A program made the position numbers and the translations under genes. Of a stretch of DNA of 64,000 bases, positions 54,992 to 63,999 are shown piece after piece (within the stretch, counting starts at the first letter, position 1; each line of letters opens with the position of its first letter). The notes beneath the pieces are model-generated. The model worked only from the letters and a program-made list of their open reading frames with translations. It was not told the DNA's origin and searched no databases. The stretch lies in NCBI GenBank assembly GCA_963731615.1, contig CAVSWD010000001.1, positions 248,001-312,000 on the forward strand, in the 5' to 3' direction. Origin of the DNA: Gaiellasilicea sp963731615. Its GTDB lineage: Bacteria; Actinomycetota; Thermoleophilia; Gaiellales; Gaiellaceae.

Positions 54992-55713
54992 CGGTTCGCC
55001 CGGCGCGACCAGAGGCGCTTCGCGCCTAGGAGCGTCCCGATCACGGTCACGACGAGCAGGAACGCCTTCTTCCCGCGCAGCTTCGACTCGCCGCCGGCGC
55101 GGCGGCGCATGTCGACCGGTACTTCCGCGACCTTCAGGCCGGCGTCGTCGAGTCGGAGCAGCGCTTCGACTTCCGGGGCGCCGGTCTCGTACGGCACGGC
55201 GAGTACCGGCAGCGCCTTGGCGGAGGCGGCGTAGAGACCGCTCGTCGCGTCGTGGAACGGCCGCCCGAGCGCCAGCCGCATCGAGCGGCGCAGGAGTCCG
55301 GTACCGAGCTTGCGGATCCCCTCCGGCTCGTAGCGGTACGGCTCGTAGCCGGGGCCGCTGACGAAGCGGGAGCCGACTGCGACGTCGGCCTCGCCGGATC
55401 GAACCAGCTCGAGCAGCCGCCGGAGCTCGGCCGCGGGGTGCTGGCCGTCGGCATCGACGCGGCCGCAGTAGGCGTAGTCGTGCTCGAGCGCCCACGCGTA
55501 CCCGGCTGCGATCCCCGCCTGGAGTCCGCGGTTCTCGCCGAACGACAGCACCTCGGCGCCGAGCTCTCGCGCGACGTCCGCCGTGCGATCGGTCGAGCCG
55601 TCGTCGACGACCAGCACGTCGACCTCGGGCAGCTCGCGGCGCAGTTCGGCGAGCACTGCGGGGAGATTGCCCTCCTCGTTCCAGGCGGGCACGAAGACGA
55701 GCGTGTCGCTCAT
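54988..55713 (-). CDS. Family 2 glycosyltransferase (dolichyl-phosphate mannose synthase-like)
   Basis: 241 aa from ATG 55713, which overlaps the argR stop (ATGA). TLVFVPAWNEEGNLPAVLAE, VDVLVVDDGSTDRTADVARE, GENRGLQAGIAAGYAWALEH, DYAYCGRVDADGQHPAAELR (DxD) and VGSRFVSGPGYE are those of DPMS/GtrB-like enzymes; RAGGESKLRGKKAF near the end is the usual KS-x-R segment. There is no C-terminal helix pair. It may make polyprenyl-phosphate mannose or a similar donor for GT-C enzymes such as DUF2079 (inference). Confidence 0.88.
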   Translation of the reverse strand: MSDTLVFVPAWNEEGNLPAVLAELRRELPEVDVLVVDDGSTDRTADVARELGAEVLSFGENRGLQAGIAAGYAWALEHDYAYCGRVDADGQHPAAELRRLLELVRSGEADVAVGSRFVSGPGYEPYRYEPEGIRKLGTGLLRRSMRLALGRPFHDATSGLYAASAKALPVLAVPYETGAPEVEALLRLDDAGLKVAEVPVDMRRRAGGESKLRGKKAFLLVVTVIGTLLGAKRLWSRRANR

Positions 55714-56162
55714 CTGGTGAGATCCGTGAGGAGCTGCGCCAGCTCCGCGGCCGAGCCGGCCTCGCGCACGGCGAGGAAGATCGTGTCGTCGCCGGCGATG
55801 CACCCCGCCACCTCCGGCAGCGCGGCCTTGTCGAAGGCGAGCGCGAGCGCGTTCGCGTGCCCGGGCGGCGTGCGCACGACGACGAGATTCTGCGTCGGCT
55901 CGATCCGCGTCCCCCAGCGGCGGAGCGCGGACGAGAGCCCGCTGATCCGGTCGCGGTCAGCCGCGCCCGCCCGGGCGTAGATGCGCCGGCCGTTGTCGGC
56001 GCGAACTTTGACCAGCCCGAGCTGCGCGATGTCCCGCGAGACAGTCGCCTGCACGGCGTCGACACCCTCGTCACGGAGCGCCCGCACGACCTCGGCCTGG
56101 GTCGAGAGCTCCTGCCGGTCGACCAGCTGCAGGATCGCCACCTGACGTTCGCGCTTGTTCAT
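55710..56162 (-). CDS. argR: Arginine repressor ArgR
   Basis: 150 aa from ATG 56162. N-terminal winged helix (NKRERQVAILQLVDRQELST, EVVRALRDEGVDAVQATVSR, the latter with the T-V-S-R recognition motif), then KVRADNGRRIYA. The C-terminal oligomerisation and arginine-binding domain has TPPGHANALALAFDKAALPE and AGDDTIFLAVRE (GDD arginine contact). It is a hexameric repressor of arginine biosynthesis. It is unusual that no arg genes lie beside it. It is divergent to the thioesterase gene with only eight nt between starts. Confidence 0.93.
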   Translation of the reverse strand: MNKRERQVAILQLVDRQELSTQAEVVRALRDEGVDAVQATVSRDIAQLGLVKVRADNGRRIYARAGAADRDRISGLSSALRRWGTRIEPTQNLVVVRTPPGHANALALAFDKAALPEVAGCIAGDDTIFLAVREAGSAAELAQLLTDLTR

Positions 56163-56170
56163 GCACGGTG

Positions 56171-56557
56171 ATGGTAGAAGGCGGCGTGCCCTCCTATCCA
56201 TACGTCCATCGCGAGCGCGTCCGCTTTCGGGACTGCGACGCGATGGGACACGTCAACAACGCCGTCTTCTCGACCTACCTCGAGGAGTCCAGAATCGGCG
56301 TGCTCGGCGGCCTCCACGACTTCATCCTGGCCCGCGTCGAGATCGACTTTCGCTCCGAGCTGCGCCACGGCGAGGAGGTCGAGGTGCGGACGCGCTGCTC
56401 GCGGATCGGGACGAAGAGCTTCGACCTCGAGCACCAGATCGCGGTCGGCGAGCGGATTGTCGCCGAAGCCCGCAGCGTGCTCGTGTCCTACGACTACGAG
56501 CGCGCTGCGAGCGTTCCCGTCCCGGACGAGCTCCGAGACCGCCTCAGCCGCGGCTGA
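56171..56557 (+). CDS. Acyl-CoA thioesterase (4HBT hot-dog fold)
   Basis: 128 aa from ATG 56171 (GTG 56168 adjacent). YVHRERVRFRDCDAMGHVNN is the 4HBT signature with catalytic Asp, followed by AVFSTYLEESR, EIDFRSELRHGEEVEVRTRC and KSFDLEHQIAVGERIVAEAR with VLVSYD. It hydrolyses acyl-CoA or hydroxybenzoyl-CoA thioesters in the cytoplasm as a dimer or tetramer. It overlaps the convergent lipoprotein gene by 14 nt at its end. Complete and normal in length. Confidence 0.88.
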   Translation: MVEGGVPSYPYVHRERVRFRDCDAMGHVNNAVFSTYLEESRIGVLGGLHDFILARVEIDFRSELRHGEEVEVRTRCSRIGTKSFDLEHQIAVGERIVAEARSVLVSYDYERAASVPVPDELRDRLSRG

Positions 56558-57905
56558 CCGCGGCGCGCAGCTCCGCTGCGATGTCGGCAGCAGCCCCGAG
56601 ATCCTCGTCCTTCGCCGCTGCCTGGAGCTCGTCCAGCAGCGTCGCCAGCTCTTTCGCTTTCGCGGCGTCGAGCGTGCGCGCGAACCGGTCGCGGATCCGC
56701 GCGAGTGTTGCTGCGTCACCCGCGACGTGACCCGGCTCCGCTGCGGCCGCGTCGACCTGCACCTGCCGCGCCCACAGCTCGAAGCGCGCTTTGTCGATCG
56801 CGGCCGGACTGCGGTGGCGCAGCAGCAGGTCGAGCGTCGCTTGTCCTGCGTCCAGAGCCGTTCTCTGCGTTCCGGCCGCGTTACGGGCTCCAACCGCGGG
56901 CGCGAGCCCGTCGCCGGCGAGCGCGGTCAGCGCGCGGGTCATCTGCGCCGCCAGGAGCGGAGGCACCTGTGCGCTCGCGCGATACCGGCCCCATGCTGCG
57001 TCCAGCCGCTCGGCCGCAGCCGACACGGCCCGCCAGTCGCCGACGCCGGCAGCGTCGTAGACGGCGACGGTGCTCTGCCACAGCCGCTCCAACGCGGCGG
57101 GCGCAGAGCCGGTAAGAGCATCGGTCGGGACCGCGAGCGCGAGGTCCTCGAGAGCGCCACCCGAGCCGGTCTTGAACTCGCCGTAGCCGGGCGCGAACAC
57201 CTTCGTCTCGTGCGCGCCGTCCTGGTGGAGCTCGTCGACGACGATCGCGTCGCCGACTCGCCCCTGGGGCCCGCCGAACTGCTTCCCCACCGACTTGACT
57301 GTGACTTCCTCGAAGACGATCCCGGGGCTGTTCTCGGGGCGGTAGACGTCTCCGCGCTGCGGCTTCGCCGGCATGATCATCGCCGCCGGGCCCTCCTTAC
57401 CGGCCAGCCAGGTCCCGTCACGGTCGGCCACGGCGCCGTCCTCGTAGTTGAAGACATCCTCGCCGAGGTACCAGACCGCACCCTGGTCGTCCTGCGCGTA
57501 CCAGTCGAGCGCGACCTCGAGGATGCGGCCGTCGAGGTAGGCGACGTACTGGGAGACGAGCGTCTCGACCTTCTTGCCGTCCCACTCGATCGTCTTCGTG
57601 CCCGGGAGCAGGGTCGTCTCGACGCGCAACATCCGGCCGTCGTCGTTGCCGAGCAGCAATGCCGAGTGGAGCCGCGAGATCGGGAAGAGCGGATTCGTGA
57701 TCTCCGTCGGCCGCGAGAACACGGGCGTTCCCACGTCGACGCGGTCGCTCGTCGGAGCGCAGCCAGAACCATCGTCCGTGCCGCACTCCGTCGGTGCCGC
57801 GGCCGTTCGGGTGGTCGTTCCGGAGGCGGCGGGACCCTCGTCGCTGCTGCAGCCGGTGGTGACGAGCGCGCCCGCCGCCGCCAACGCGATCACGCCGCGC
57901 CACAT
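56544..57905 (-). CDS. Lipoprotein of unknown function
   Basis: 453 aa. Lipobox LVTTGC at residue ~19, a Ser/Thr-rich linker, then a beta domain (ITNPLFPISRLHSALLLGND, RVETTLLPGTKTIEWDGKKV, LDGRILEVALDWYAQDDQGA, VWYLGEDVFNYEDG), ending in an alpha-helical region (residues ~270-453) with many Ala, four or five helices. The first part resembles a conserved actinobacterial lipoprotein domain of unknown role; the helical part may be a cation-binding bundle. Anchored to the outer face of the membrane. Its ATG overlaps the PepSY gene's stop (TGATG), so the two are coupled. Confidence 0.75.
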   Translation of the reverse strand: MWRGVIALAAAGALVTTGCSSDEGPAASGTTTRTAAAPTECGTDDGSGCAPTSDRVDVGTPVFSRPTEITNPLFPISRLHSALLLGNDDGRMLRVETTLLPGTKTIEWDGKKVETLVSQYVAYLDGRILEVALDWYAQDDQGAVWYLGEDVFNYEDGAVADRDGTWLAGKEGPAAMIMPAKPQRGDVYRPENSPGIVFEEVTVKSVGKQFGGPQGRVGDAIVVDELHQDGAHETKVFAPGYGEFKTGSGGALEDLALAVPTDALTGSAPAALERLWQSTVAVYDAAGVGDWRAVSAAAERLDAAWGRYRASAQVPPLLAAQMTRALTALAGDGLAPAVGARNAAGTQRTALDAGQATLDLLLRHRSPAAIDKARFELWARQVQVDAAAAEPGHVAGDAATLARIRDRFARTLDAAKAKELATLLDELQAAAKDEDLGAAADIAAELRAAVSRG

Positions 57906-58228
57906 CAGTCGTCTCCCTCCTCGTCGTTCTTGCCGTCGTCGTCTGCTTCCTGACCGACGACCTTGAAGTTCTCGTCCAGCTCGACCTCGACCTGACGGCC
58001 GTCCGCGAGCTTGACCTCGACCCCGTATGCGGCCCCGTCGTCGCCGATCTCGGTCTCAGTGACCGTGCCGCCACCGGTATGGGCCAACGCCGCAGCGGTC
58101 GCCTTCGCGAGCGTCGAGCCCGTCAGCGGCTCGTCGTTGTCCCCGGCCCCGCCCGCGATCGCGAAGCCGGTCGTGACGGCCGCAGCGACGAGAACGAGGA
58201 TCCCGATCAGAACCAGCTTGCGCTTCAT
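57905..58228 (-). CDS. PepSY-domain secreted protein
   Basis: 107 aa. Signal/anchor helix (KLVLIGILVLVAAAVTTGFA), then GSTLAKATAAALAHTGGGTV, TETEIGDDGAAYGVEVKLAD and QVEVELDENFKVV, the PepSY pattern, followed by an acidic end (DDDGKNDEEGDD). PepSY domains bind or inhibit peptidases, or act as sensory modules outside the cell. Cotranscribed with the lipoprotein gene. Confidence 0.82.
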   Translation of the reverse strand: MKRKLVLIGILVLVAAAVTTGFAIAGGAGDNDEPLTGSTLAKATAAALAHTGGGTVTETEIGDDGAAYGVEVKLADGRQVEVELDENFKVVGQEADDDGKNDEEGDD

Positions 58229-58301
58229 CAGTGCCTCCTGTCCGAGTGTTCGCGCTTCAGGCTACGAGGCTCGGATGAGACGGCGATGAAAGCAGCTGCC
58301 G

Positions 58302-58778
58302 CTACAGGCCGGGTGTCGACGACCAAGGCAGCCTGAACAGAATCAAGCTGTCCTCGACGCCGACCGTCACGAGGCTGGCGACTGCGTAGAGCCGACCGCT
58401 CGTCGCGCTACCGGCGTCGGGCTCGGCGAGCACGTCGCGCTCGAACACGAGTAGCAGCTGGAGCGTGGGCGACTGCGGCAGGGCCACGACCACGAGATCG
58501 GTGGTCTGATTCTGGAACGCGCGCGCTGCGAGAGCAAACGCCTCGAGGCGAGCGGCCGGCGCTCCGCCGCCGATCGCACAGCGGCGGAGCGGGCCGCGGG
58601 CGCAGAGCTGGTAGTAGACGCCATTCGCGGCGGAGACGCTCCGTCCCGTCCAGGTCGCGGATGAGAGCTCGAGCGTCGTCACGGCCGCCGTCGACGACGG
58701 TTCGGAGACGGGGATCGCGCCGCTCGCAGCGCCGGCGAGTCCAAGTGCGAGGGCAACTGTGCAGAGCACGACCTTCAT
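58302..58778 (-). CDS. Secreted hypothetical protein
   Basis: 158 aa from ATG 58778; a longer frame begins inside the next gene without a ribosome site. Signal peptide KVVLCTVALALGLAGAASGA, then a mature domain with two Cys (QLCARGPLRRC) and beta-rich segments (TTDLVVVALPQSPTLQLLLV, RLYAVASLVTVGVEDSLILF). No family recognised. Possibly extracellular. Same strand as the propeller gene upstream, 49 nt away. Confidence 0.6.
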   Translation of the reverse strand: MKVVLCTVALALGLAGAASGAIPVSEPSSTAAVTTLELSSATWTGRSVSAANGVYYQLCARGPLRRCAIGGGAPAARLEAFALAARAFQNQTTDLVVVALPQSPTLQLLLVFERDVLAEPDAGSATSGRLYAVASLVTVGVEDSLILFRLPWSSTPGL

Positions 58779-58827
58779 GTGCACCGGACGAAACGGGCTC
58801 GTCGAATCTTCCGAACCGACGAGGTCT

Positions 58828-59802
58828 TCAGGGAGCGGACTCGAGGGCGAAGCGGACGACTCGCTCCTCATCCTGCTCGGCAAGCCACACGTCTTCGGCA
58901 AACGCGATCGCGCTTATGTGGCTCCCTTTCGGCAGTCGGAGACGCGGGCCTCCAGCCGGAACGACGCGAGCGACGCGGCCGGGAAGCGCAAGCCAGAGCT
59001 CCGTACCTCCTGCCAGCTCGGGCCCGTAGCCGTTCGCGCGGTGACCTGGGAGGTCGACGAGCGTCATACCCGCGCCGTTGATCCGCAACAGGCGGTTGTC
59101 GCCGGCCAGGCCGACCCAGACAGCCCCGCCGGCGATCGCGAGCGAGCGGCCGCCGCGAACCGGTAGCCGGATATCCACGGTCCCGGTGCGCGGATCGATC
59201 CTGCTTACTTCGTTGCCACCGCCGGTCACGACCCAGACGCCCCCGGCCGCGACGGCGATCGCGCCGGGCCAGAGCTCGCTTCCGAGCTTGGTCGTCGCCA
59301 GCACGCGCCCGGTCTGCGGAGCGACCCGCGTGACTGACGCATCGAGCTGGCTCGCAACCCAGACCGATCCGTGGCCGACGGCGAGCCCGCTCGGCAGGCC
59401 GCCCACCTTCGTCACGCCCTCGACCTCGTTCGACGCCGGGTCGATCCGCAACAGTCGGTCGCCGAGGAGGTCGAGCGCCCAGATCGAGCCGAACCCTGCT
59501 GCGAGCGCGACGACAGTGCCGCCCGGGCGGATCCGGGCGACGACTCTGTTCGTCGCGGGGTCGATGCGCGCGACCCCGTCCAGGCCGAGTGAAACCCAGA
59601 CCGCGCCTGGGGTCGCGACCAGGCTCGAGGGAGCGCCACCGACATCGATCGTGACCGGGAGCCCGCTTCCGCGTGCCGCTTCCGTGCGCACCGGCCCCCC
59701 GGTGAAGGCTGCATTGAGCGGAAGTGCGGCCCCAGCGACACCGGCGAGGAACGCCGAAGCGAGTGCGGTCGGAAACACGAGTCTCATGGCGATCGTGGCC
59801 AT
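58828..59802 (-). CDS. Secreted beta-propeller (Vgb/YncE-like) protein
   Basis: 324 aa from ATG 59802 (a second ATG at 59787 is just before the signal helix RLVFPTALASAFLAGVAGA). About seven repeats of ~42 residues follow, each with a G-x-(V/I)-W-(V/A) strand: GAVWVSLGLDGVARIDPATN, GSIWALDLLGDRLLRIDPAS, GSVWVASQLDASVTRVAPQT, GGVWVVTGGGNEVSRIDPRT. It is a seven-blade propeller of the Vgb/NHL type, secreted. Binding or lyase function cannot be decided from repeats alone. Confidence 0.85.
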   Translation of the reverse strand: MATIAMRLVFPTALASAFLAGVAGAALPLNAAFTGGPVRTEAARGSGLPVTIDVGGAPSSLVATPGAVWVSLGLDGVARIDPATNRVVARIRPGGTVVALAAGFGSIWALDLLGDRLLRIDPASNEVEGVTKVGGLPSGLAVGHGSVWVASQLDASVTRVAPQTGRVLATTKLGSELWPGAIAVAAGGVWVVTGGGNEVSRIDPRTGTVDIRLPVRGGRSLAIAGGAVWVGLAGDNRLLRINGAGMTLVDLPGHRANGYGPELAGGTELWLALPGRVARVVPAGGPRLRLPKGSHISAIAFAEDVWLAEQDEERVVRFALESAP

Positions 59803-59860
59803 GAGGTCAGTCTCGTTCTCTTCGCCCGGGGGAATCCCCAGGTTTGAGCCGCGCGGGTGA

Positions 59861-62632
59861 CTACTTGGCGAGCTTCACCGCGAGCTCGGTGCGGGAGCGT
59901 ACGTGCAGCTTCTTGTAGATCTTCGACAGGTTCCACTCCACGGTCTTCGGGCTCATGAAGAGCTCGTGTGCGACCTCGACGTTCGAGTGTCCAGCGGCAA
60001 CCAGGCGCGCGACGCTTTGCTCGGTTGCGGTCAAGACACCGGGACGGGACGACCGGCCGCCGATCTGGCTGAGCTCCGCACGGGTCTTTTCGACCCATAG
60101 CCTCGCACCGAGGCGTTCGAAGGTCGCAAGCGCGGCCCCCAGCGTCGTTCGGGCCGCGAGGTTCTGTCTGGCGCGCCGCTGGACGCCACCGAGCATGAGC
60201 AGCGTCTTGGCATCCTCGAGCGGCCACGGCATTTGCAGACCCGCCATGCACTCGACGGCACGTTCGAGGTAGTCGATCGCCGCGGCCGAGTCGCCCTCGG
60301 CGGCGGCGACGAGTCCCTGCGCTCGAGCCGTAAAGCCGGCGAGCCTCGGAATCTCGAGTCGGTCGGTGAGCGCCACGAGGCGTTGGAGCTGCCGCCTTGC
60401 GTCAGCGAGCGCGCCGAGCGCGACGAGACACTCGACATCGGCGGCGAGAAGCTCGGTAACAGGCTGGCTGGTGCCGGGCAGGTGTTGCTCCGCCAACTCG
60501 ATGGCAGCCGCAAAGCACTCGTGCGCCTCGGCAGGACGCTCCGATACCTGGGCGATCTGGCCGAAGATCGACTTGGTAAGCCACTCCATCTCGATCCGCT
60601 CGAACTCGGACGGGACCAGCCCTTCGAGGACCTGTAGCGCCTCCTCGGCGTCGTGGCGTGCGCGGTCGAGGTCGCCGCGCGGGAGGGCGACGCGCGCCTG
60701 CCACAGGAGGCACATGGGCTCGAGCGACTCGCGCCCCGTCTGGACCGCAAGGTCGTGGGCTTCCTCGGCGTAACCGGCTGCGGCCTCCAAGTCCCCCGAG
60801 ATGCGCGCGCACTCGCACAGGCCGACGAGGACGTTCGGAAGAGCCGGGTCACCCGTGCGCTCCATGGAGCCCGCGGCGCGGCGAATCAGCTCCATCGTCG
60901 TCTGGCACTCGCCCCGCATGAATACCGCTCGGGCGTACTTGAGTCCAGGCCCGTCATAGCTCATCGCTCCGCTCGACTCCTCGAGCTCGAGAGCTCGTAG
61001 CCAGAACTCATCCGGGGGCGGCTGTCCCTGAAGCGTCAGCTTCATGCCGTGGATCCCGAGCGCGCGCGCGAGAAGATCCGGCCTCCCGAGCTTCTCCGCC
61101 AGGACGATCGCCTGCTCGGGGGCATCAGAGCTCAGGCGCTGTTCGCCCACGTGGACTTCGGCCACCTCGATGAGGACCATCGTCTCCAGCTCCAGCTCGT
61201 CCGTGCCCTCGAGCTCTCGCACGGCGCGCTCGTAACAGGCGAGAGCTGCCGCCATGCCGAGGGTCCCAAGCCGCGCTCTGCCGAGTTCGAGCTCCGCCGC
61301 CGCGCGCTGGCCACCGGAATCGAGCTGCTCGATTTGGCGCTCGAGGAGCGCCTCTGCGTGCAATGGATCACCAGCGGCGACGGAATAGCGCGCCCAGGCC
61401 AGGCAGCGGTCGTGGGCCTCCGCACGCCGGTCTGGCGGCGTCAGCTCGAATGCTTGCCGCGCAAGCCTGACAGCGGCATCTGCGGCGCCACGGGCGAAGA
61501 CACTGGTGGCAGCAACCTCGAGCGCGGCAGCAACGATCTCGTCTGGCCCGGTCGTCGCCTCGGCCAGGTGCCGCGCACGCTCCTCGGGAGCGCCGACAAC
61601 CTTCGCCAGACGCCGATGAAGGTCACGCTTCTCCTCCGGAGCGCTGTCCTCGTACAGCGTCGATGCAAAGAGCGGGTGCGTGAACCGGAGCACCTCGCCG
61701 TCCCGATCGAGAACGCCTGCGCCTACCGCCTCGTTCACCCCGGTGACATCCCCGCCGGTCGCCTTCTGGATGACGGCGACGGTCGGCTGAGAGAGCGCCG
61801 CCGCGGCAAGCGCCGCCTTGCGGGCTGCGGGTGCGAGCAACGCGAGGCGGTCGCGAACCACGTCGTGGAGCCGCGCCGGTACCGGCATCGGCTCCCCCGG
61901 TTCGAGGCGGTGGCCCGACCGCAGCAGGCCGGTGGCAAGCTCGAGCGCGTAGAACGGATTCCCGCCAGACGCCTCCTCGAGCTGATGAAGCGTCGGACGC
62001 AGCAACTGGACGCCGAGCCGGGCTCGGATCAGCTGATCGAGCTCGCCGAGCCCGAGCGGTCCGACCTCGATCCGCTCCGCGGCTTCGAAGCTCTCGAAAG
62101 TCGAGCCGGTCCGCAGCGAAGCGAGGACGCGCACGGGTGCCTCGCCGAGCCTGCGCTGGGCGAACTCCAGGGCGCTCGCCGAGGGGGTGTCCAGCCACTG
62201 AACGTCGTCGAGTGCGACGAGGATCGGTTCCTCGGTTGCCAGGCGCCGCAGCAGCTCGAGCAGCGCGGCACCCACCGCACGCTGGTCGGTGGGCTTTCCT
62301 TTGGCTTCCTCGAGCAGCAGTGCGATCCGGAGCGCACGACGCTGCAGCGCCGGCAGGCCTCCGATCTCGTCGTGCGTCTCTGAGAGCAGATCGCCGAGAG
62401 CGACGAACGAGAGGTCGCGCTCGGCCGCCGCCGGTCGCGCCTCGAGAACGCGAAAGCCTCGCTCGCGAGCGCGCTCGACACCGGCCCGCCACAGCGTGGT
62501 CTTGCCGATCCCTGCCGCGCCCTCGAAGAGCAGGACACTGGACTGCTCTGTTTCGGACTCGAGGAACGAGCCAGCTCGAGCGAGCTCCCGCTCGCGGCCG
62601 AACAGTGTGGTCACAAGCGAAGTTTCCGTCAT
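59861..62632 (-). CDS. Large ATP-binding LuxR-type regulator (LAL)
   Basis: 923 aa from ATG 62632. FGRERELARAGSFLES, Walker A FEGAAGIGKTTLWRAGVE, Walker B LVALDDVQWLD and SGGNPFYALELATGLL give an AAA/NACHT-like ATPase of ~300 residues. A TPR-like middle of ~450 residues (e.g. AAIELAEQHLPG, AAIDYLERAVECMAG) follows. The C-terminal LuxR HTH is VLTATEQSVARLVAAGHSNV, EVAHELFMSPKTVEWNLSKI and YKKLHVRSRTELAV. This is the LAL/MalT architecture, an activator switched on by a ligand with ATP. The target is unknown; the secreted propeller gene is the nearest candidate. Confidence 0.94.
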   Translation of the reverse strand: MTETSLVTTLFGRERELARAGSFLESETEQSSVLLFEGAAGIGKTTLWRAGVERARERGFRVLEARPAAAERDLSFVALGDLLSETHDEIGGLPALQRRALRIALLLEEAKGKPTDQRAVGAALLELLRRLATEEPILVALDDVQWLDTPSASALEFAQRRLGEAPVRVLASLRTGSTFESFEAAERIEVGPLGLGELDQLIRARLGVQLLRPTLHQLEEASGGNPFYALELATGLLRSGHRLEPGEPMPVPARLHDVVRDRLALLAPAARKAALAAAALSQPTVAVIQKATGGDVTGVNEAVGAGVLDRDGEVLRFTHPLFASTLYEDSAPEEKRDLHRRLAKVVGAPEERARHLAEATTGPDEIVAAALEVAATSVFARGAADAAVRLARQAFELTPPDRRAEAHDRCLAWARYSVAAGDPLHAEALLERQIEQLDSGGQRAAAELELGRARLGTLGMAAALACYERAVRELEGTDELELETMVLIEVAEVHVGEQRLSSDAPEQAIVLAEKLGRPDLLARALGIHGMKLTLQGQPPPDEFWLRALELEESSGAMSYDGPGLKYARAVFMRGECQTTMELIRRAAGSMERTGDPALPNVLVGLCECARISGDLEAAAGYAEEAHDLAVQTGRESLEPMCLLWQARVALPRGDLDRARHDAEEALQVLEGLVPSEFERIEMEWLTKSIFGQIAQVSERPAEAHECFAAAIELAEQHLPGTSQPVTELLAADVECLVALGALADARRQLQRLVALTDRLEIPRLAGFTARAQGLVAAAEGDSAAAIDYLERAVECMAGLQMPWPLEDAKTLLMLGGVQRRARQNLAARTTLGAALATFERLGARLWVEKTRAELSQIGGRSSRPGVLTATEQSVARLVAAGHSNVEVAHELFMSPKTVEWNLSKIYKKLHVRSRTELAVKLAK

Positions 62633-62672
62633 CCTTCCGCGGAAGGGAAGCTGACGAGAGAGCGTGAAGCCG

Positions 62673-63760
62673 CTACGGCTGCGTGTCGGCACCTCTTCGG
62701 ACCACGGCCACGCTGACGAGCCGCGGCCCACGGCTGTCGATCAGCTCGAGATCGACCTCGTCGCCCGGGTCGCGGTCGGCGAGGAGCTTCGACAGGTCGG
62801 CGGCCGAGTTGACGGGGACGTCGTCGGCGACGGTGATCACGTCGCCGACCGCGAGCTCGGCTTTCTCGCCGGGGCCGCCGGGGTAGACGACGGTGACGAC
62901 GGCTCCCCGGATCGACGCATCGAGGCCGAGCTGCACCGCAGCCGCGTCGGTGTCGACGGAGCTGAACGCGATCCCGAGCCAGGCGTCGGTAGCCGGCGTC
63001 TGGTTGCGGATCCGCTCGATCACGGGCAGGGCGCCGTCGATCGCGATCGCGAAGCCCACGTTCTCGGCTTCGGCCAGCCGCACGCCCGCGGTGTTGATCC
63101 CGATCAGGCGCCCGAAGCGGTCGACGAGCGCGCCGCCGGAGTTGCCCGGGTTGATCGCGGCGTCCGTCTGCAGCAATCCCGTCAGGTCGCCGTTGCGGCC
63201 CTCGATCGTGCGGTCGAGGCCGGAGACGATTCCAGAGGTCACGCTCGGACCGCCGAGGCCGAGCGGGAACCCGACCGCGAAGACGGGGTCGCCGAGCCGC
63301 AGAGTCGATGAGCGGCCGACGCGGAGCGGGACGAGGTTGGTGGCCCCGACGCGGATCACGGCGAGGTCGCGCTCGGGCGCGGTGCCGATCACGGTGCCCG
63401 TCAGAGGGCGGCGGTGGAGCTCGTCGTTGAAGACGACCGTGACGCTGGTCGTGCCCTCGACGACGTGGTTGTTCGTGACGATGATCCCGCGCCGGTCGAG
63501 CACGACGCCTGAGCCGTCGCCCTCGCCGCCGCCGAAGGACTTCGTCCGGACGTTGACCACGGATGGGAGCACGCGGTCGACCGTGTCGGCGAGCGAGCTG
63601 ACGGTCAGATCGGGGGGAGGCGGCTGCTCCTCGGGGAACGTGACGGCTCGGGCGGTGTCGTCCGCGTCGCGGTCGTCGCACCGGTCTCACTCTCGTCATC
63701 GCCTGTGCAACCTGCCAGCGTGAGCGCAGCGAGGGCGAGGACGACGGCGAGCGCCCTCAC
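62673..63760 (-). pseudogene. HtrA/DegP-like serine protease, lipoprotein type, one frameshift
   Basis: GTG 63760 overlaps the upstream stop (GTGA). Signal with lipobox (ALTLAGCTG). Near 63650 the frame changes by one base; TFPEEQPPPPDLTVSSLADT leads into RVLPSVVNVRTKSFGGGEG and the protease: His in IIVTNNHVVEG, Asp in APERDLAVIRV, Ser in DAAINPGNSGGALVDRFGRL. One PDZ domain follows (DAWLGIAFSSV, GGPGEKAELAVGDVITVADD). It cleaves misfolded or regulatory proteins outside the membrane. Repaired length ~360 aa. Both parts are conserved, so the break is probably an error. Confidence 0.85.
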
Positions 63761-63999
63761 GGGAGCCTCGGGAACGTGACGACGCCGATCGCGGAGGCAA
63801 CGAGCAGCAGCAGGATGCCGCCACCCAGGAATGCGAACGTCACCTCCTCCTTTCGCTTGACCTTGCTGACGAGCGATCCCATCGATTTGTAGGCATCGCG
63901 CAGGTCGCCGGCGCTCTGCGCCTCGTAGAAGCGGCCGCCCGTGACGGCTGCGATCTGACGCATCGTCGGCTTGTCGGGCGGCACCGGGATCACGCGCGA
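63757..63999 (-). CDS. VWA-domain membrane protein, C-terminal end
   Basis: Only the last 80 residues lie in the window; it continues beyond the right edge. SRVIPVPPDKPTMRQIAAVT, GGRFYEAQSAGDLRDAYKSM, then a Lys-rich stretch and one helix (FAFLGGGILLLLVASAIGVV). The pattern of TGG-x-FY-x-A before the tail and a final helix matches BatA/YfbK-like proteins with a von Willebrand factor A domain. Its stop overlaps the protease gene's start. Confidence 0.6.
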   Translation of the reverse strand, partial: SRVIPVPPDKPTMRQIAAVTGGRFYEAQSAGDLRDAYKSMGSLVSKVKRKEEVTFAFLGGGILLLLVASAIGVVTFPRLP

